This document shows positions 44,225 through 55,087 of a stretch of DNA of 64,000 nucleotides, piece by piece. This DNA is from Stereocaulon alpinum (Eukaryota; Ascomycota; Lecanoromycetes; Lecanorales; Stereocaulaceae): NCBI GenBank assembly GCA_018257865.1, contig JAEUBA010000008.1, positions 62,001 through 126,000 on the forward strand, in the 5' to 3' direction. The notes below the pieces were generated by a model. That model was not told where the DNA came from, did no database searches, and saw only the letters and a list, made by a program, of their open reading frames with translations. A program made the translations under genes and the position numbers. How positions within the stretch are numbered: the first letter of the stretch is position 1; each line of letters begins with the position of its first letter.

Positions 44225-45280
44225 AACAAAGCAAACTTGCTCTTGCTCTACCTAAGGGATAGTAGGCGGTATACTGACATCGACAAGCTTGTTCCCCTCA
44301 ACTCGTACCTCCTTGTCCCGCAATTGCCGCATCAGGGACAAGAAGTTGCTTTCCTGGAACTTCTGACTCTGGTCACCACTCACGTTCTCTAGCAGCTGGC
44401 CAGCTGTTCTCGCAAGTTCGTCCCCCTCATCGTGCTCATTAAGATCCTTCTCTTTATCTTGAGCATTGTCGAGTATTCTGTCAGAGCCTATACGATTGTG
44501 ATCAAGCCACCGTTCCGTTTCTGGACTGAGTCCACCATACAAGTCCTGGCTAAGCATAGTATGCTGTTGAAACGCTTGGTTGTCTGACAATTGCATTCCT
44601 GATGTAGCGTCTTCAAAAGCCCTCTCAAAGGCGGCTTCGTCAAGATCTGCTTCCACATGTCTGTCAGGCTGCTTTTGCTGTGCGAGCGGAGACAGCGTAG
44701 TATTGTACTGTGGCACAAGACCAGCAGTGTAACCATACGCCCATCCGCTGGCCGGTCTTTGCAGTTGCTGCGGCTGATATGGCGAAGACTGGGCCTGTGG
44801 GTGCATGAAGTCTTGTTGCCATCCTCCGGGTGCGGTTCGTTGTAACGGGGCGTACTGGTGGAACTGGGACTGCGGTATTGGTAATCCTCGGGCTTCCTTT
44901 AGATGGAGATTCTGGAAGTCTGAAGCCCAATTCGGAATCTGGGATTGACTACTGTCTGGTATAAATGCTTGTGCCTGGGCCAACGCATGTGCTTGGGGCC
45001 CATTGGACAGGTATTGAGGGTCTGGGTATCCAGCTTCGAGACCATGGCTTGCTTGGAAAGCTTCAAATTCGGCATCAAGCGTGCCGAAATTCGGTCCCGG
45101 AGCGGATCTGAATGACTACGAACTTCGTCAGCGCTATATAGACGAAAAGACATGGCTATAACGTACTTCCGCCTGTGCTTGATGTAAGGCAAGTCGGTCC
45201 TGCTGCAAAGTTCTATCGACAGCGGTCTGCTTTTGGAAAGTCTGAAGTGGATTAGAGGGCCCACACAGACTGTCTGCCAT
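44035..45280 (-). CDS. pex20: Peroxin Pex20, co-receptor for PTS2 protein import
   Basis: Pex20 partners with Pex7 to carry PTS2 cargo to the peroxisome in fungi, replacing the long Pex5 isoform of animals and plants. Exons 45167-45280 and 44275-45115 are firm. The N-terminus is MADSLCGPSNPLQTFQKQTA then VDRTLQQDRL; the Cys at position 6 is the conserved site for receptor ubiquitination and recycling. The junction reads HQAQAE joined to SFRSAPGPNFGTLDAEFEAF. Aromatic WxxxF/Y-like peptides (WASDFQNL, WQQDF) could bind Pex13/Pex14. SNFLSLMRQLRDKEVRVEGN ends the conserved part. The last exon is uncertain: splicing to 44210 gives a tail with LHPGGQNYP ending at 44035 (376 aa in all). Without splicing the frame stops at 44252, and a GTCAGT donor would instead lead into the frame at 43862-44224. 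Confidence 0.82.
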
Positions 45281-45844
45281 GGTTTCTAAGTTCGTTGACA
45301 AGATAGTGAGGGAGAAAGCAACAACATATGCGGAAGGCTGTGTAGGTAAACTATGGAAAGAAACCGAGGCTCTTCGGTGCCCTAACCCTAAGTATCGCCA
45401 CGGCCCATGTCAACGGTGATACATAAAATCGAGATTGCTCTATGGCAAGCCAAAAACTTCCTGCGCGACTCCTGGATAGTCGAGAGTCGGGGGCGTTCTA
45501 ATTGTTGCTTGAGTCAGCTGGCTAGAATCTCGAAACATACGGGGACTGGGAACGCAGAGTTGGACCGTGAAATCGAGTTTCAGATTGCTCCAGCCTTTTC
45601 TGTCTTCCACTATTTCAGCACCTTAAGATGAAGACAAACTACGCCAGTGAACCCTCCAGAAGATTAGGATTTCAAAATCTTACGCAGATCCATGCAATAG
45701 TTTGTAGAAGTCTGAGTTGGTGGAGATAAAAAGTCAGACTTATCAGTACAGATCGGAGACAATCTAATTTGCAACTTGGAACCCTACCTGCAGCCAAGGC
45801 CATAAAGAGTTCACAAATTGTAGCATGCAAAGGCCAAAAAGTTT
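45281..45844. other. Intergenic between pex20 and tRNA-Phe
   Basis: Upstream region of pex20. No other gene recognised; short plus-strand frames are not family-like. Confidence 0.5.
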
Positions 45845-45935
45845 GCGACTTACCCGGATCGAACGGGTGACCTTTAGATGTTCGCAACCAAAGTCTAACT
45901 TCAGTCTAACGCTCTCCCAACTGAGCTAAAGTCGC
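45845..45935 (-). tRNA. tRNA-Phe (anticodon GAA) with a 19-nt intron
   Basis: Read on the minus strand, the acceptor stem GCGACTT pairs with AAGTCGC. The D-arm is GCTCAGTTGGGAGAGC. The anticodon stem TTAGA/TCTAA holds CTGAAG as the 5' part of the loop, and the T-arm is ACCCGTTCGATCCGGGT. The anticodon GAA is at 45900-45902. A 19-nt intron (45880-45898) sits one base 3' of the anticodon, the standard position for nuclear tRNA introns. CCA is not encoded, as expected for a eukaryote. Confidence 0.96.
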
Positions 45936-46157
45936 TGGATATCGAAAGCGACCTTATTTAGTAATATTATCCATTTGTACAAACAGGGTCGCTCTCGGAA
46001 GCCCTAGCCCTAAGCGTCGCCTGAGCCCACTTGCCGGCCGCTGTCAAAACTCGGCGATACCAAGACTGCCAGCGAGATCGCAACTGTTGAGGGAAACATT
46101 CATGCGCTGTTGTCCTTTATTCCTCTCGCACTCAACAACCACAAGAGGGGATTCAAG
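45936..46157 (+). promoter_or_regulatory. sec13 promoter and leader
   Basis: 222 bp between the 5' end of the tRNA gene (transcribed away from it) and the sec13 ATG. It contains a CT-rich, fungal-type leader (CTTTATTCCTCTCGCACTC) just before the start. Confidence 0.4.
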
Positions 46158-47354
46158 ATGGTCAGTCATCATCGCCCTTGCTTGTCACGCACCATACTTA
46201 CCAGTATAGGCGCAAGTCATCACCAATTCCACCCATGATGATATGATAGTAATTACCTCGAAGCTCCTCAAAGCTGCAGCTAGCTAAATTTTGCAAAGCA
46301 TGACGCAGTACTCGACTACTACGGACGCCGTCTCGCGACATGTTCCTCGGACAAGACTATCAAGATCTTCGAGGTGGAAGGCGAATCACACAAATTGACT
46401 GAGACACTGCGAGGGTATGCTCAAACGATACGCATCTTCACAAGGCACGTGTCATATACTGACCCTTCTCCAGACACGAAGGCGCAGTCTGGTGCGTCTC
46501 ATGGGTCCGCCTCTCCTCCCTCCCCACCCTCCTTCCAAGCCCCCAATTTAACACATATCCTCCCAGGCCCACCCCAAATACGGCGCCATCCTCGCCTCCT
46601 CCTCCTACGACGGCTCCGTAAAGATCTGGCGCGAATCGCCCCCCTCCGCCGGCGCCTCCAAATGGACACAAGTCGCCACCTTCTCACTACACACCGCCTC
46701 CGTAAACATCGTCTCCTGGTCTCCCCACGAATCCGGCTGCCTACTCGCCTGCGCCTCCTCAGACGGTCAAGTCTCAGTCCTAGAATTCCAAGAAGGAAAT
46801 TGGACGCATCAATTATTTCCAGCGCATGGAGCAGGGGTAAATGCAGTTAGCTGGGCACCCGCCGTGGTGCCAGGGAGTCTAGTCAGTAGTAAACCCGCAC
46901 CAGGGGGCGTAAGGAGATTCGTTACAGGGGGAAGCGACAACCTCGTCAAAATATGGGACTACAAGTACACCTCCCCCTTCCCCCCAAACCTCCCACAAAA
47001 CCACTAACACCCACACCCCCCCCCCCCAGCCCAACAGACCGCACCTACACCCCAACCGTCGAACTAAAAGGCCACACAGACTGGGTCCGTGACGTAGCCT
47101 GGGCGCCCACCATCCTGCAAAAATCCTACATCGCATCCGCCTCCCAAGACAAGACAGTCCGAATATGGACCTCAGACCCCTCACGACCTAACGACTGGAA
47201 GAGCCTGACGTTGAATTTCGACGCGGTGATATGGCGCGTGAGTTGGAGTTTGAGCGGGAACGTACTTGCTGTTTCGGGGGGAGATAACAAGGTAACGTTG
47301 TGGAAGGAGAATCTAAAGGGGGAGTGGGATTGTGTGAAGACGATTGAGGAATAG
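46158..47354 (+). CDS. sec13: Sec13, WD40 subunit of COPII coat and nuclear pore
   Basis: Six-blade WD40 protein shared by the COPII outer cage (with Sec31), the nuclear pore Y-complex and the SEACAT complex. Model: exons 46158-46160, 46210-46248, 46299-46414, 46474-46504, 46567-46964 and 47030-47354 (303 aa, usual size). Exon 1 codes only the start codon: ATG is followed by a GTCAGT donor, and the acceptor TATAG precedes GCGCAAGTCATC. This gives MAQVITNSTHDDMI joined to HDAVLDYYGRRLATCSSDKT. Later WD repeats include GSVKIWRESPPS, FVTGGSDNLVKIWDYNPTDR (rebuilt over intron 5) and ASQDKTVRIW. Intron 5 ends in 12 C residues before the acceptor. The coding strand turns G/T-rich from about 47205. 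Confidence 0.95.
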
Positions 47355-47988
47355 ATCGTACTCTGCCTCTTTCTGATGGTGGAAGCGTTTGGTGATTCTA
47401 GGGTGGTGTACTATGCCTTTACTAGGAAGAAGTGTTTAGATAGGGGAAAAGGTGTAAATGGAAAGCTACTTTTCGGTTCTGTAACGTATATCTCTATTTG
47501 AGCTTGCATGGCACACGTGAGGATAAAGAAATATCTAGCTATGAGCTAGATCTAACGAATGGTTTCTTCACCTATTGCTATGCGTTGAAGATCGCATGCC
47601 AGTAAGCCTTCCTTTCACGCTGTGATCTCTTCCCACTAAGCCTGCTTCCTTGCTCTCGAACTGAGAGGAGTGTAGCCTTCGGTCGATGCGCTCATAGCTC
47701 TTTGGATCGCGGCCAAAGAGGTTGTGAAAGGACTCATTCGAGGCGACGATTCGAAAATTCCATATGCTCTTCTCGCTGTCCACGTCGCGAGATAAATATT
47801 TTCTTAAATCCAGAAATGACTGTAATAACCCTCATAGATCCCAATGAGTGTCATGCTCGCCATCCAACGCGAGGAAGAAAACACTCCTAAAAGGAGTGTG
47901 GTGATATCATCAATCGTAAAAAGAATCGCGTATCTCATCGTCTTCATATCCTCAAAGCTCCAGGTACTTTCGGTGTACGATTCCACCT
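47355..47988. other. Intergenic between convergent sec13 and F-box genes
   Basis: 3' flanks of two tail-to-tail genes. Nothing else recognised. Confidence 0.5.
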
Positions 47989-49791
47989 TCAAACCTCCTC
48001 CCTCTCCACATTCCAGAAAATGAACGGCCCCATGCAGTTTCTCTCTTCCATATCATCCATAGGACTCCACCACCGCCCCAACATAATCATCCCACCAGGT
48101 AGCACCACACCCTCATAAGCCCAGCAACCATTATTGATGCCAACGTCGTCGTCAAATTCAATGCTATCATCGCTTGTCGGAGATGCAGCACGATCGCGCG
48201 GTCTAGATGAGAGGGGGTCGAAGTACTTCATAAGTGTGACACGCTGCCAGCCTGGGATACCGTGTTGGGGTGGGAGGGGGTGTACGATGCCAGAGCATTG
48301 GAAGCGCTCTGCATCGTTGCCGTAGCCGGAGAATTGGAGGTAGTTGACTCCTTTCTTTGGGGTAAGTACTGGTGGAGGGGAAGTTGGTGACGGTGGCATG
48401 TCTTCATCTGTGGTTGTATGGATACGATGAGGTACCGTGGCGAATTGTGGCTGCGTGGTGTTTGGGGACGACGGTGGTGTTTCGAGGCCCGTATTGAGTG
48501 TCGCGTCGACGAGTGGGTGGTGAGTACGATTGGCGCCTTGAATGCGTCGCTTTTTGATTTTGGAAAGAGAATGCAGCTTACGGCAGAGCGGGTCGGAGGG
48601 GAGGGCATTGAGGTGGCTGTCGAAGGCACGGGGCCAGGGTGCGGTGCTGGCAGATGGAGAGAAATCAAGGTGAAGAGTTTGGAACCCGTCTTCGCAGTCG
48701 ATGTGGTCTGTGAAGAGGCAGTGGTCTGTATATGGCATCTGGCGGATATGGGGCATGTCTCCATGGTCGAGGTACGCTATCCAATCTAGTTGTCAGCAAG
48801 GAACTCCTACACTGTTTCATCCAGCTAGGTATCCAAGGTTCTCGAGGGGAAGTGATTTCATGACGACTCACCGTAGCTACCTGCCCAATGTGACCCAAGC
48901 TTCTTGACAAGTGGGACACCTCGAGGGCAAGTGATCGGCCCCTCCCAGGCTCTTGGTTTCTGACCCTCTTCAAGTTGACTCATAAGAGGATGCAGCGTTT
49001 GCTCGTCTTCACACGTCATGTGGTACTTGAAGAAGTTCGCAGTGTGGAGGAAGAAGTTAATGTTGACTATGGAGCGATTTTTGTCGACAAACATGGGAGA
49101 TTTTTCTGGGTGACTGTACACCACGTGTTGGGAATGAGAGAACCCATGAGTTTGATTTCGCAGCAAGTTATTGAGGTTCCAGTGCGTGAAGACCAGTTGC
49201 AGGGTGTGCAACAAGGGATTGACTTTTGGACCGTCGTAGAATCGTGCGAGGATTTTGTCAAGGAAGTTCGTTCTCAGCATGAAGTGGCGAAGTTCCCCAA
49301 TGTTCTTCGACGGTCCCTTGGGCTTGCAGCCGAAAGGCGTGTCCCCGTACGATTCTGTGGTGGGTTAGGCTAAATACCTTAGAAAGGCGAGAAACTCGGT
49401 AACTCACCCACTACCAGATTGCTCAAGTGCTCCAAACACTTAATTTCTTTATACTCACGACCCATGTGGAATATAGGGGTCAACTTGTAGAGAAACCTAG
49501 CCCTAATTTGGTAGAACATCCTGAGTTCGACACCGGTCTTTCCTGGCAGCATGTCATATCGGCGAGCAAATAGAGAACGCCAGACACCGCAACGATGGGA
49601 TGAGACAGCTGCATTAGTTGCTTGGCACACAGACCGAAAGTTGCATACATCTCGGTCAGTAGGCAAGTATGATGAGATGTGTTCGTTGATCTAGTACGAG
49701 ATGTATGTCAACATGTTGTTGTAATCCTAGCTGTGGGTCACTATTGGTGAGCCGGTGAACGTACCTCGATAGCTAGAATATTGAATGCCAT
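47989..49791 (-). CDS. F-box protein
   Basis: Probable substrate adaptor of an SCF ubiquitin ligase. Model: exons 49765-49791, 49408-49690, 48872-49354 and 47989-48785 (529 aa), with three GT-AG introns of 53 to 86 nt. The first exon codes only nine residues. The F-box is at the very N-terminus and is rebuilt across intron 1: MAFNILAIEINEHISSYLPT then DRDVCNFRSVCQATNAAV. The rest has no recognisable repeats. It contains DHGDMPHIRQMPYTDHCLF and a C-terminal block with GCWAYEGVVLPGGMIMLGRW followed by FIFWNVEREE, typical of fungal F-box proteins of unknown target. The coding strand turns G/T-rich in the last 200 nt. Confidence 0.85.
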
Positions 49792-50699
49792 AGCGGGAGT
49801 CTAAGAGACGAAGAGCACTGCGATGAAGTGACGGAGAAGCGCTTGGAAAGAACGATGGACGCGTATGAATTGGTTAGAGTATTGGCGATTTCATACGCTT
49901 TATGGTAGGAAGCCAATAGAGTGTAGCGTTGGACGAATGACAACGGCGAATGAATGGCTGACGTCCTATGGCGGATGCTTTTGATGAGGAGGAATGAAAG
50001 AATTAAGGAAGAGCAATGGTAAATCTAGGTGATCGCAGGAGATTGGGGAGGCTGGAATATCAGTTGAGGTTTTGATAGTGAGTGGTCTGAAACAACCCCT
50101 GACAAGTGAATGCAAGTGAGCGCTCACCACGATGTGAATGTTCGCCAGCCACTGAGCTCATCTCAGAGCTTAAAGCAACGCGATATATGATCTTGATTAT
50201 TGTGCAACGAAGAAACGGTAAGTAGCACGGACATTGGGTAAGTTCGACCGGTGTCCACGCTTAGGCTCGAGGAAGGCTTGGGTTGGCTCTGTTGAACGAC
50301 CACCCTACGACAACACTATACCTTCCTTCACGTAACGCTCGATGAAGTGAAGGCTGAGAGACAATCAAATTGTAAATGGTAACGTGTTCTTTAATGTAGT
50401 GAACATCCGGCGGTAGCTGAGATGTCTGGATGACTCGGTCAGAATGGACCAAGCGCTCCGACGTGTCTTGTATGCCGGCATAACACGTCATCTCTAGCTT
50501 CATCTGTGTAGCCCAACGGAACCCCGTCTGTGTTCCGGATGTAGCTTGATACCACGAAGTGTGTCTGTCCGGAGGCACGAGTTATACAAGAGCGTTAGGC
50601 ATAGCGAAGCGTTCGCATAAAAGGCTCAGCATACCAAATACTCCGAAATCATAAATCGTACACAAACAGCTATGTATTCGATTGTTCGAGACTCGGATG
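49792..50699. other. Intergenic, nothing assignable
   Basis: Promoter of the F-box gene and 3' flank of the secreted dehydrogenase-like gene. A minus-strand frame at 50261-50578 has no family likeness. Confidence 0.5.
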
Positions 50700-52227
50700 T
50701 CAATTTATGTAGCGAATGGCAAGCGCAGCAAAGACTAAAGCACCGAAACTGCTACCTAGCCTACCAGCTCCAGAAGTTTTAGTACCATCAGAGCCAGAAG
50801 AGCCAGTGGCTCCGACAGTGCCATTGCTCGCCTCGTCTCTTAAAACAACGTAGATCTCTCCACTATAATCTGAGCTTACAAACATTCGACCTTGGCTATC
50901 GAAAGCCATGCTTACAGGTCTAAAGCAGTTCTGCTTGCAGACATCATTATTAGCGTTTGCAAAGATGTCAGTGTAGGAAGTATTGCTATCGGCAGGAGCT
51001 ACAGGCTCGCCGTTAGCAAATCGTATGGTGGATACTTTGTAGCCGGAGGGGTGGGTGCGGTCCCTGGCTAATATTAGAAGTTGAACAAGAGAAAGCGGAC
51101 GAACACATACCAGCTTCCATGAAAGGTTACCCAGCCGTCATTGCCACTATTGTTGAATACAATGTCCAGAGGCGCCATATGTGCCTGGAAAGTCAACCTT
51201 GGTGGTGTCTGCTCTGCACAATAGGTATCGTTGATAGTATTGTTTTGATCCCCAATTGCAAACTGGCTCCCAACTGTGAGATTGCTGTTCATGGGTAGAT
51301 CGCTAGGTGCCCAAGCGGCGAAACAGTATGGGTAACCGTAGTTGCTACCTTGAGGGGCATATACAGTCCCGTTCAAGTATCCATGGAAATTCATCTCTTC
51401 GCCAGGATTGTCCTCGTGAACATCCTGGCCATCGCGAGTAGCTTGGTCCACAGAATTCTCGACCGAGTAGATGCCGCCCGTAGTCGGGTGCTCTGCAACG
51501 CCAACAGAGTTGCGCAGTCCCCAGCCCAACCTGAGCCCATCTGTGTTATAATCGTAGCCCTTGGATGTAATGTTGAGGAGGTTGAAAGCTCGAATCTGGC
51601 TGTGTCCGGATGAAAGCACCTCCGCTTCTGGATCGATGTTCGAAGTACTGCCTCTGCTGATCAAAAGCGTGCCATTGACCTTCTGCGACATGAGGAGGGT
51701 GCGCGTGGTGTGGTCTTCGGTAGTCATGTTTGACACGAGCGTTGTGTTGGTTTTGCTAGCAGTTGAGGTTGCTGGGTCGTAGTCCCACGAATATGCTGCG
51801 TCAGGTGATGAGGCGTACAGTGTCCTGCCATCTTGTGAAAGAGCTAATCCGTGATTTAGCTAACAACCTTCGTTAGTTCTTGATTTTCGGGATGAAGCTA
51901 TGTAGGTGAGCTTACAGTGCTGGCTTGTATCACACTCTTCTTCGACTTGACTGTAATGCAAGTTCCGCCATTGTCTTGGAGTTGAAGGCTCTCTATACCA
52001 GCACCAGCCTGAACCACTAGCAGGTTCCCCGAACTGTCGAATTCAATCGAGCGAGGGCGTGTGAGCCCCGTCGCAACCAGCGCTGCTTGGTATCCAGATG
52101 CAATGGAAGGCTTGATCGAATTTGTAGGCGTCAATGAGATTGAGCAGCTTGACGAAGATTGCCCCAAAACTGGAGCGAGCAAAGAAGGAAGCAGCACAGC
52201 TGCTGCGGAGAAGGAAAATATCGACAT
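50700..52227 (-). CDS. Secreted, probably GPI-anchored sorbosone/glucose dehydrogenase-like protein
   Basis: Six-bladed beta-propeller of the L-sorbosone dehydrogenase (PQQ-type) family, at the cell surface. Model: exons 51916-52227, 51111-51859 and 50700-51063 (474 aa), introns 56 and 47 nt. The first 22 residues are a clear signal peptide (MSIFSFSAAAVLLPSLLAPV then LG). Typical family segments are GLTRPRSIEFDSSGNLLVVQ, RNSVGVAEHPTTGGIYSVEN, and HMAPLDIVFNNSG followed by GWVTFHGSW, which joins DRTHPSGYKV over intron 2. Many N-glycosylation sites (NxS/T) are present. The C-terminus is Gly/Ser/Thr-rich followed by a hydrophobic end (FGALVFAALAIRY), as for GPI attachment. Whether it binds PQQ is unknown; many fungal members are uncharacterised. 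Confidence 0.85.
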
Positions 52228-53104
52228 TATTGAGAAATCAGAGTCAAGATGAAGCCCTTGTCAACGAAACATGAGAGAATAGAGATCGAAAAGTCTTCTT
52301 GGTGAAGTAGAGCATTAGAATATATGAGATGCCTGCTCATGAGTGCGATCAAGTAAGAAATATAGCAGGAGTAATCAGAGCATGCTGCCGTTCTGCCGGA
52401 TGGCAAAAGCACGAGTACGAAGTCGTGGCCTTTGCCCAGTAAGGCTGTGCAATGGCTTGGCTTGGAGGTCTTCTGTTTGCAAACATGCGCCATTATGGCA
52501 AACGAGGGTCTTCCTGCCCCCAGAAAGAAATCCCCAAGTGACCTCGAGTCGGGTTCTCCGTACCCTGCATGTCGTCACCTGTGTTTGGTACCGCCAAGAC
52601 TCATGAGCCCTAACCCTCAAAAGGCTTACAATCGCTCAGTGGGCAAGAGCACCTCACAGCTCTAATCCACATACATGCTTGTGATTCCTCAGGACAAAGC
52701 TATTCGAATGTTCGCTCGGTCAAAGATCCACTTTGGTCTGAAGTGCGTCTTAGAAGAAATGGCAAGCTTGTATGAAACAACATATGGTCTTAAGCGCTCG
52801 AGAGGGACTCTCGCGGTGGGGCAGGGCATCCTCAGCCTCGTCGAACTTTGGCGCTGCTTCCAACCCCATTTTTCATTGCATCGTTTGTGAGTGTCTACAA
52901 GCTGCAACTTACATCTAACCTCGCTTGGTACTCGCCAACAGTGTGCAACCGCGATCGAAGTCCCGTGAGCATCGTCTTATGCTATGTTGGATTTCTACTC
53001 CCATCTTACCCACCATTGTCTTTGAGATTAGGGACTGCCTTAACACTTACGACCAAAACCACATCTAAAATCGCTCGTATCTTCATATCTTACTGCTAGC
53101 CAGA
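52228..53104. other. Intergenic between divergent genes
   Basis: 877 bp between the secreted dehydrogenase-like start (-) and the NLR-type start (+). No supported gene. Confidence 0.5.
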
Positions 53105-54592
53105 ATGGCAGATCCAATCTCCATCTTTGGCCTTGTCGCCGGCTCAGCTTCCTTGATCTCGAGTTGTGCTAGTGCAATCCAAAGCCTCAAGGATCTGGCT
53201 GGGAGGTACGGGCAAGCTAAGCTCACTATAATCTCAATGACCTCGGAGGTGGATACCATTGAATTCGCATGGAAGCGAATCAAGGAATGGCTTGAGGATT
53301 ATGCAGAAGCTAGCACAGATGATGAGCTTCTCGGAAGATTGGACAGGTCACTCGAATGTGGTACTTTGGTAATCACTGCTCTACAGAAAGACCTATTGGA
53401 GTATGGTTCGGAGACACTCAGTGTCTGGCAACGCTCCCAAGTGGCTTGGAATGAGAAGGCGCTGCAAGACCACCAATATCGGATTAGGGGTCAGGTCCAG
53501 GCCATGAGCCTGTTGTTGCAGGTGCTTGAGCTTCCAACCCGAGAAAGTCGGATCAAGCTGCTCCAGACATCGCATAGTATCCTCCTCAAATCGGACGAGA
53601 GTGCATACTCTATCGTACCTTCCCGGATGTCCAGGGTCAGCAGTGATATGGCTAGCTCCGTTGCTGTCAATAGCGCCGAGCTTGTGTACCGGCAATTAAG
53701 CTGCGACGATGAGCTATTCACCGCAAGAGTTTACAAGCGGAATTACAGGAACAGGCTGATTACATCACTCTTCGATCACGAGTTTGAGGCCACTGCGAAG
53801 CGAAGTCCAGGTCTCTTAGACGATGAAAAAGGGACTAAGGATGGGTCGGCTAAAGATCCGGACGGTGTGGACATCGTCGCCATACATGGCCTACTTGGGC
53901 ATCCATTCAAGACGTGGACGCACCCAAAGACTCAGCACCTCTGGCTTCGAGACTCGTTGCACAAGCACATTCCCGGGGTTCGTATTCTGCCTTACACCTA
54001 TCCCTCGCAGTTACTGTTGAGTCATCCTAGCGTCACGATAAGAGGATTCGCTGAAAAATTACTTGTCTACCTCAAGTCCGTCAGGGGTGAAAGAAACAAA
54101 AGACGAATAATATTTGTTGCGCATAGTCTTGGAGGCTTCATTGGTAAAAAAGCTTTGATGGTGGCACGAGAACATCCGCGATACCAAGATATATATGGAA
54201 GCACCTTAGGCATCGTCTTCTTTGGTACCCCGGACAGCGAAGGACCAGCACTCTATGGCCAAAAACATAAATATTTGTCCAGGCTGTTCAGCTTCTACCA
54301 TGATCGCGTATTGGCCCTGAATGAAGGAAAGGAAATGAGTTCACTTTTTGCCACCCTAGAGCATGTCGCTCCAGAACTTGAAGACATTGACACGACATGG
54401 GAGAGCCTCAGAAGCAGACCACAAAGATTTAGCTTTCTCGAGTCCGACTTTTCGACGGCAGTCGGCGAAGGGGTAAGGTCCCAGAGAATCTCTCAGGTCT
54501 GGCAGGATGCTGATTTCATGCCGGATTTAGGTCGCTGGATACAATTGGGCAGACACGTATGTACTAGGCATGTTGAGAGGCAATCATGTTGA
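53105..54592 (+). CDS. NLR-type N-terminal domain plus SesB-like alpha/beta hydrolase, truncated by a frameshift
   Basis: 495-residue single-exon protein. It begins MADPISIFGLVAGSASLISS, the typical fungal STAND/NLR N-terminal domain (HeLo-like helical bundle, about residues 1-200). An alpha/beta-hydrolase follows: VDIVAIHGLLGHPFKTWTH, LPYTYPSQ, then IIFVAHSLGGFIGKKAL, where Ser of AHSLGG is the nucleophile, and GIVFFGTPDSEG. This pair is the usual effector front end of fungal NLRs in heterokaryon incompatibility and immunity. No NACHT or NB-ARC and no repeats follow. The frame ends in an unusual HVCTRHVERQSC; the next 80 nt in the +1 frame read NHVEMCQFESERDPDYRKVR, the normal end of this domain. 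One small indel near 54560-54580 would explain it. Either a decaying copy or a short stand-alone effector. Confidence 0.8.
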   Translation: MADPISIFGLVAGSASLISSCASAIQSLKDLAGRYGQAKLTIISMTSEVDTIEFAWKRIKEWLEDYAEASTDDELLGRLDRSLECGTLVITALQKDLLEYGSETLSVWQRSQVAWNEKALQDHQYRIRGQVQAMSLLLQVLELPTRESRIKLLQTSHSILLKSDESAYSIVPSRMSRVSSDMASSVAVNSAELVYRQLSCDDELFTARVYKRNYRNRLITSLFDHEFEATAKRSPGLLDDEKGTKDGSAKDPDGVDIVAIHGLLGHPFKTWTHPKTQHLWLRDSLHKHIPGVRILPYTYPSQLLLSHPSVTIRGFAEKLLVYLKSVRGERNKRRIIFVAHSLGGFIGKKALMVAREHPRYQDIYGSTLGIVFFGTPDSEGPALYGQKHKYLSRLFSFYHDRVLALNEGKEMSSLFATLEHVAPELEDIDTTWESLRSRPQRFSFLESDFSTAVGEGVRSQRISQVWQDADFMPDLGRWIQLGRHVCTRHVERQSC

Positions 54593-54668
54593 GATGTGTC
54601 AATTCGAAAGTGAACGTGATCCGGACTACCGCAAGGTCAGAGACACGCTCATATATCTCATAGGCTGA
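54582..54668 (+). pseudogene. Displaced C-terminal tail of the NLR-type gene (+1 frame)
   Basis: The frame reads NHVEMCQFESERDPDYRKVR and ends at a TGA near 54666. It resembles the (N)HxxMCxFxSxxDPxYxKV closing segment found after the hydrolase in fungal NLR-type proteins. It is out of frame with the upstream coding sequence by one base. No intron of plausible length restores the frame. Confidence 0.6.
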
Positions 54669-55087
54669 TCGAAAACAAAGTGCGCTTGATGGGTTCATTT
54701 GCAGCGCCATTAGCGCCCAAAGTCATGCGTTTTCCAGAGCCATGTAGATATGTAGCGGGCACGAGGAAAGAGTTGAGCTCTTGGTAGAAGTATCACCTGT
54801 CGAGTATGTCAATGTCAAAGGGAGCTTGAAGCCTACTATTATCGAATGTGTCGTTTTCGTTGTAGTGTCATGAGTGTGAGTGCACTAGATAGAGGGTTCT
54901 GACAGAGGAGCACTAAGTTAATGATGATCTGCTTTGCATTATTGGGTATCTAACAATTTGTCTAGAATCGTCAACAGCACATAGTGCTCATATATACCCT
55001 CATCCATTCCGCAATCTGGACAATAGAAAAGTCATATCCGCTAAAGTAGTAGTATCATCGTCATCATCACACCTCCCCCGTGTAAGC
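54669..55087. other. Intergenic, 3' flanks
   Basis: Between the NLR-type remnant and the Mid2-like gene (tail-to-tail). No NACHT or ankyrin/WD remnant could be seen. Confidence 0.5.

Noticed and set aside
48418..48789. 123-codon frame antisense to the F-box gene
   Set aside because: Shadow of the F-box coding exon, open because of the same strand bias.
53105..54668. An intron of about 54 nt starting at the GTATGT near 54557 to repair the NLR-type tail
   Set aside because: Splicing GTATGT to the AAAG acceptor gives an immediate TGA, and a shorter intron of about 21 nt is below any plausible size.
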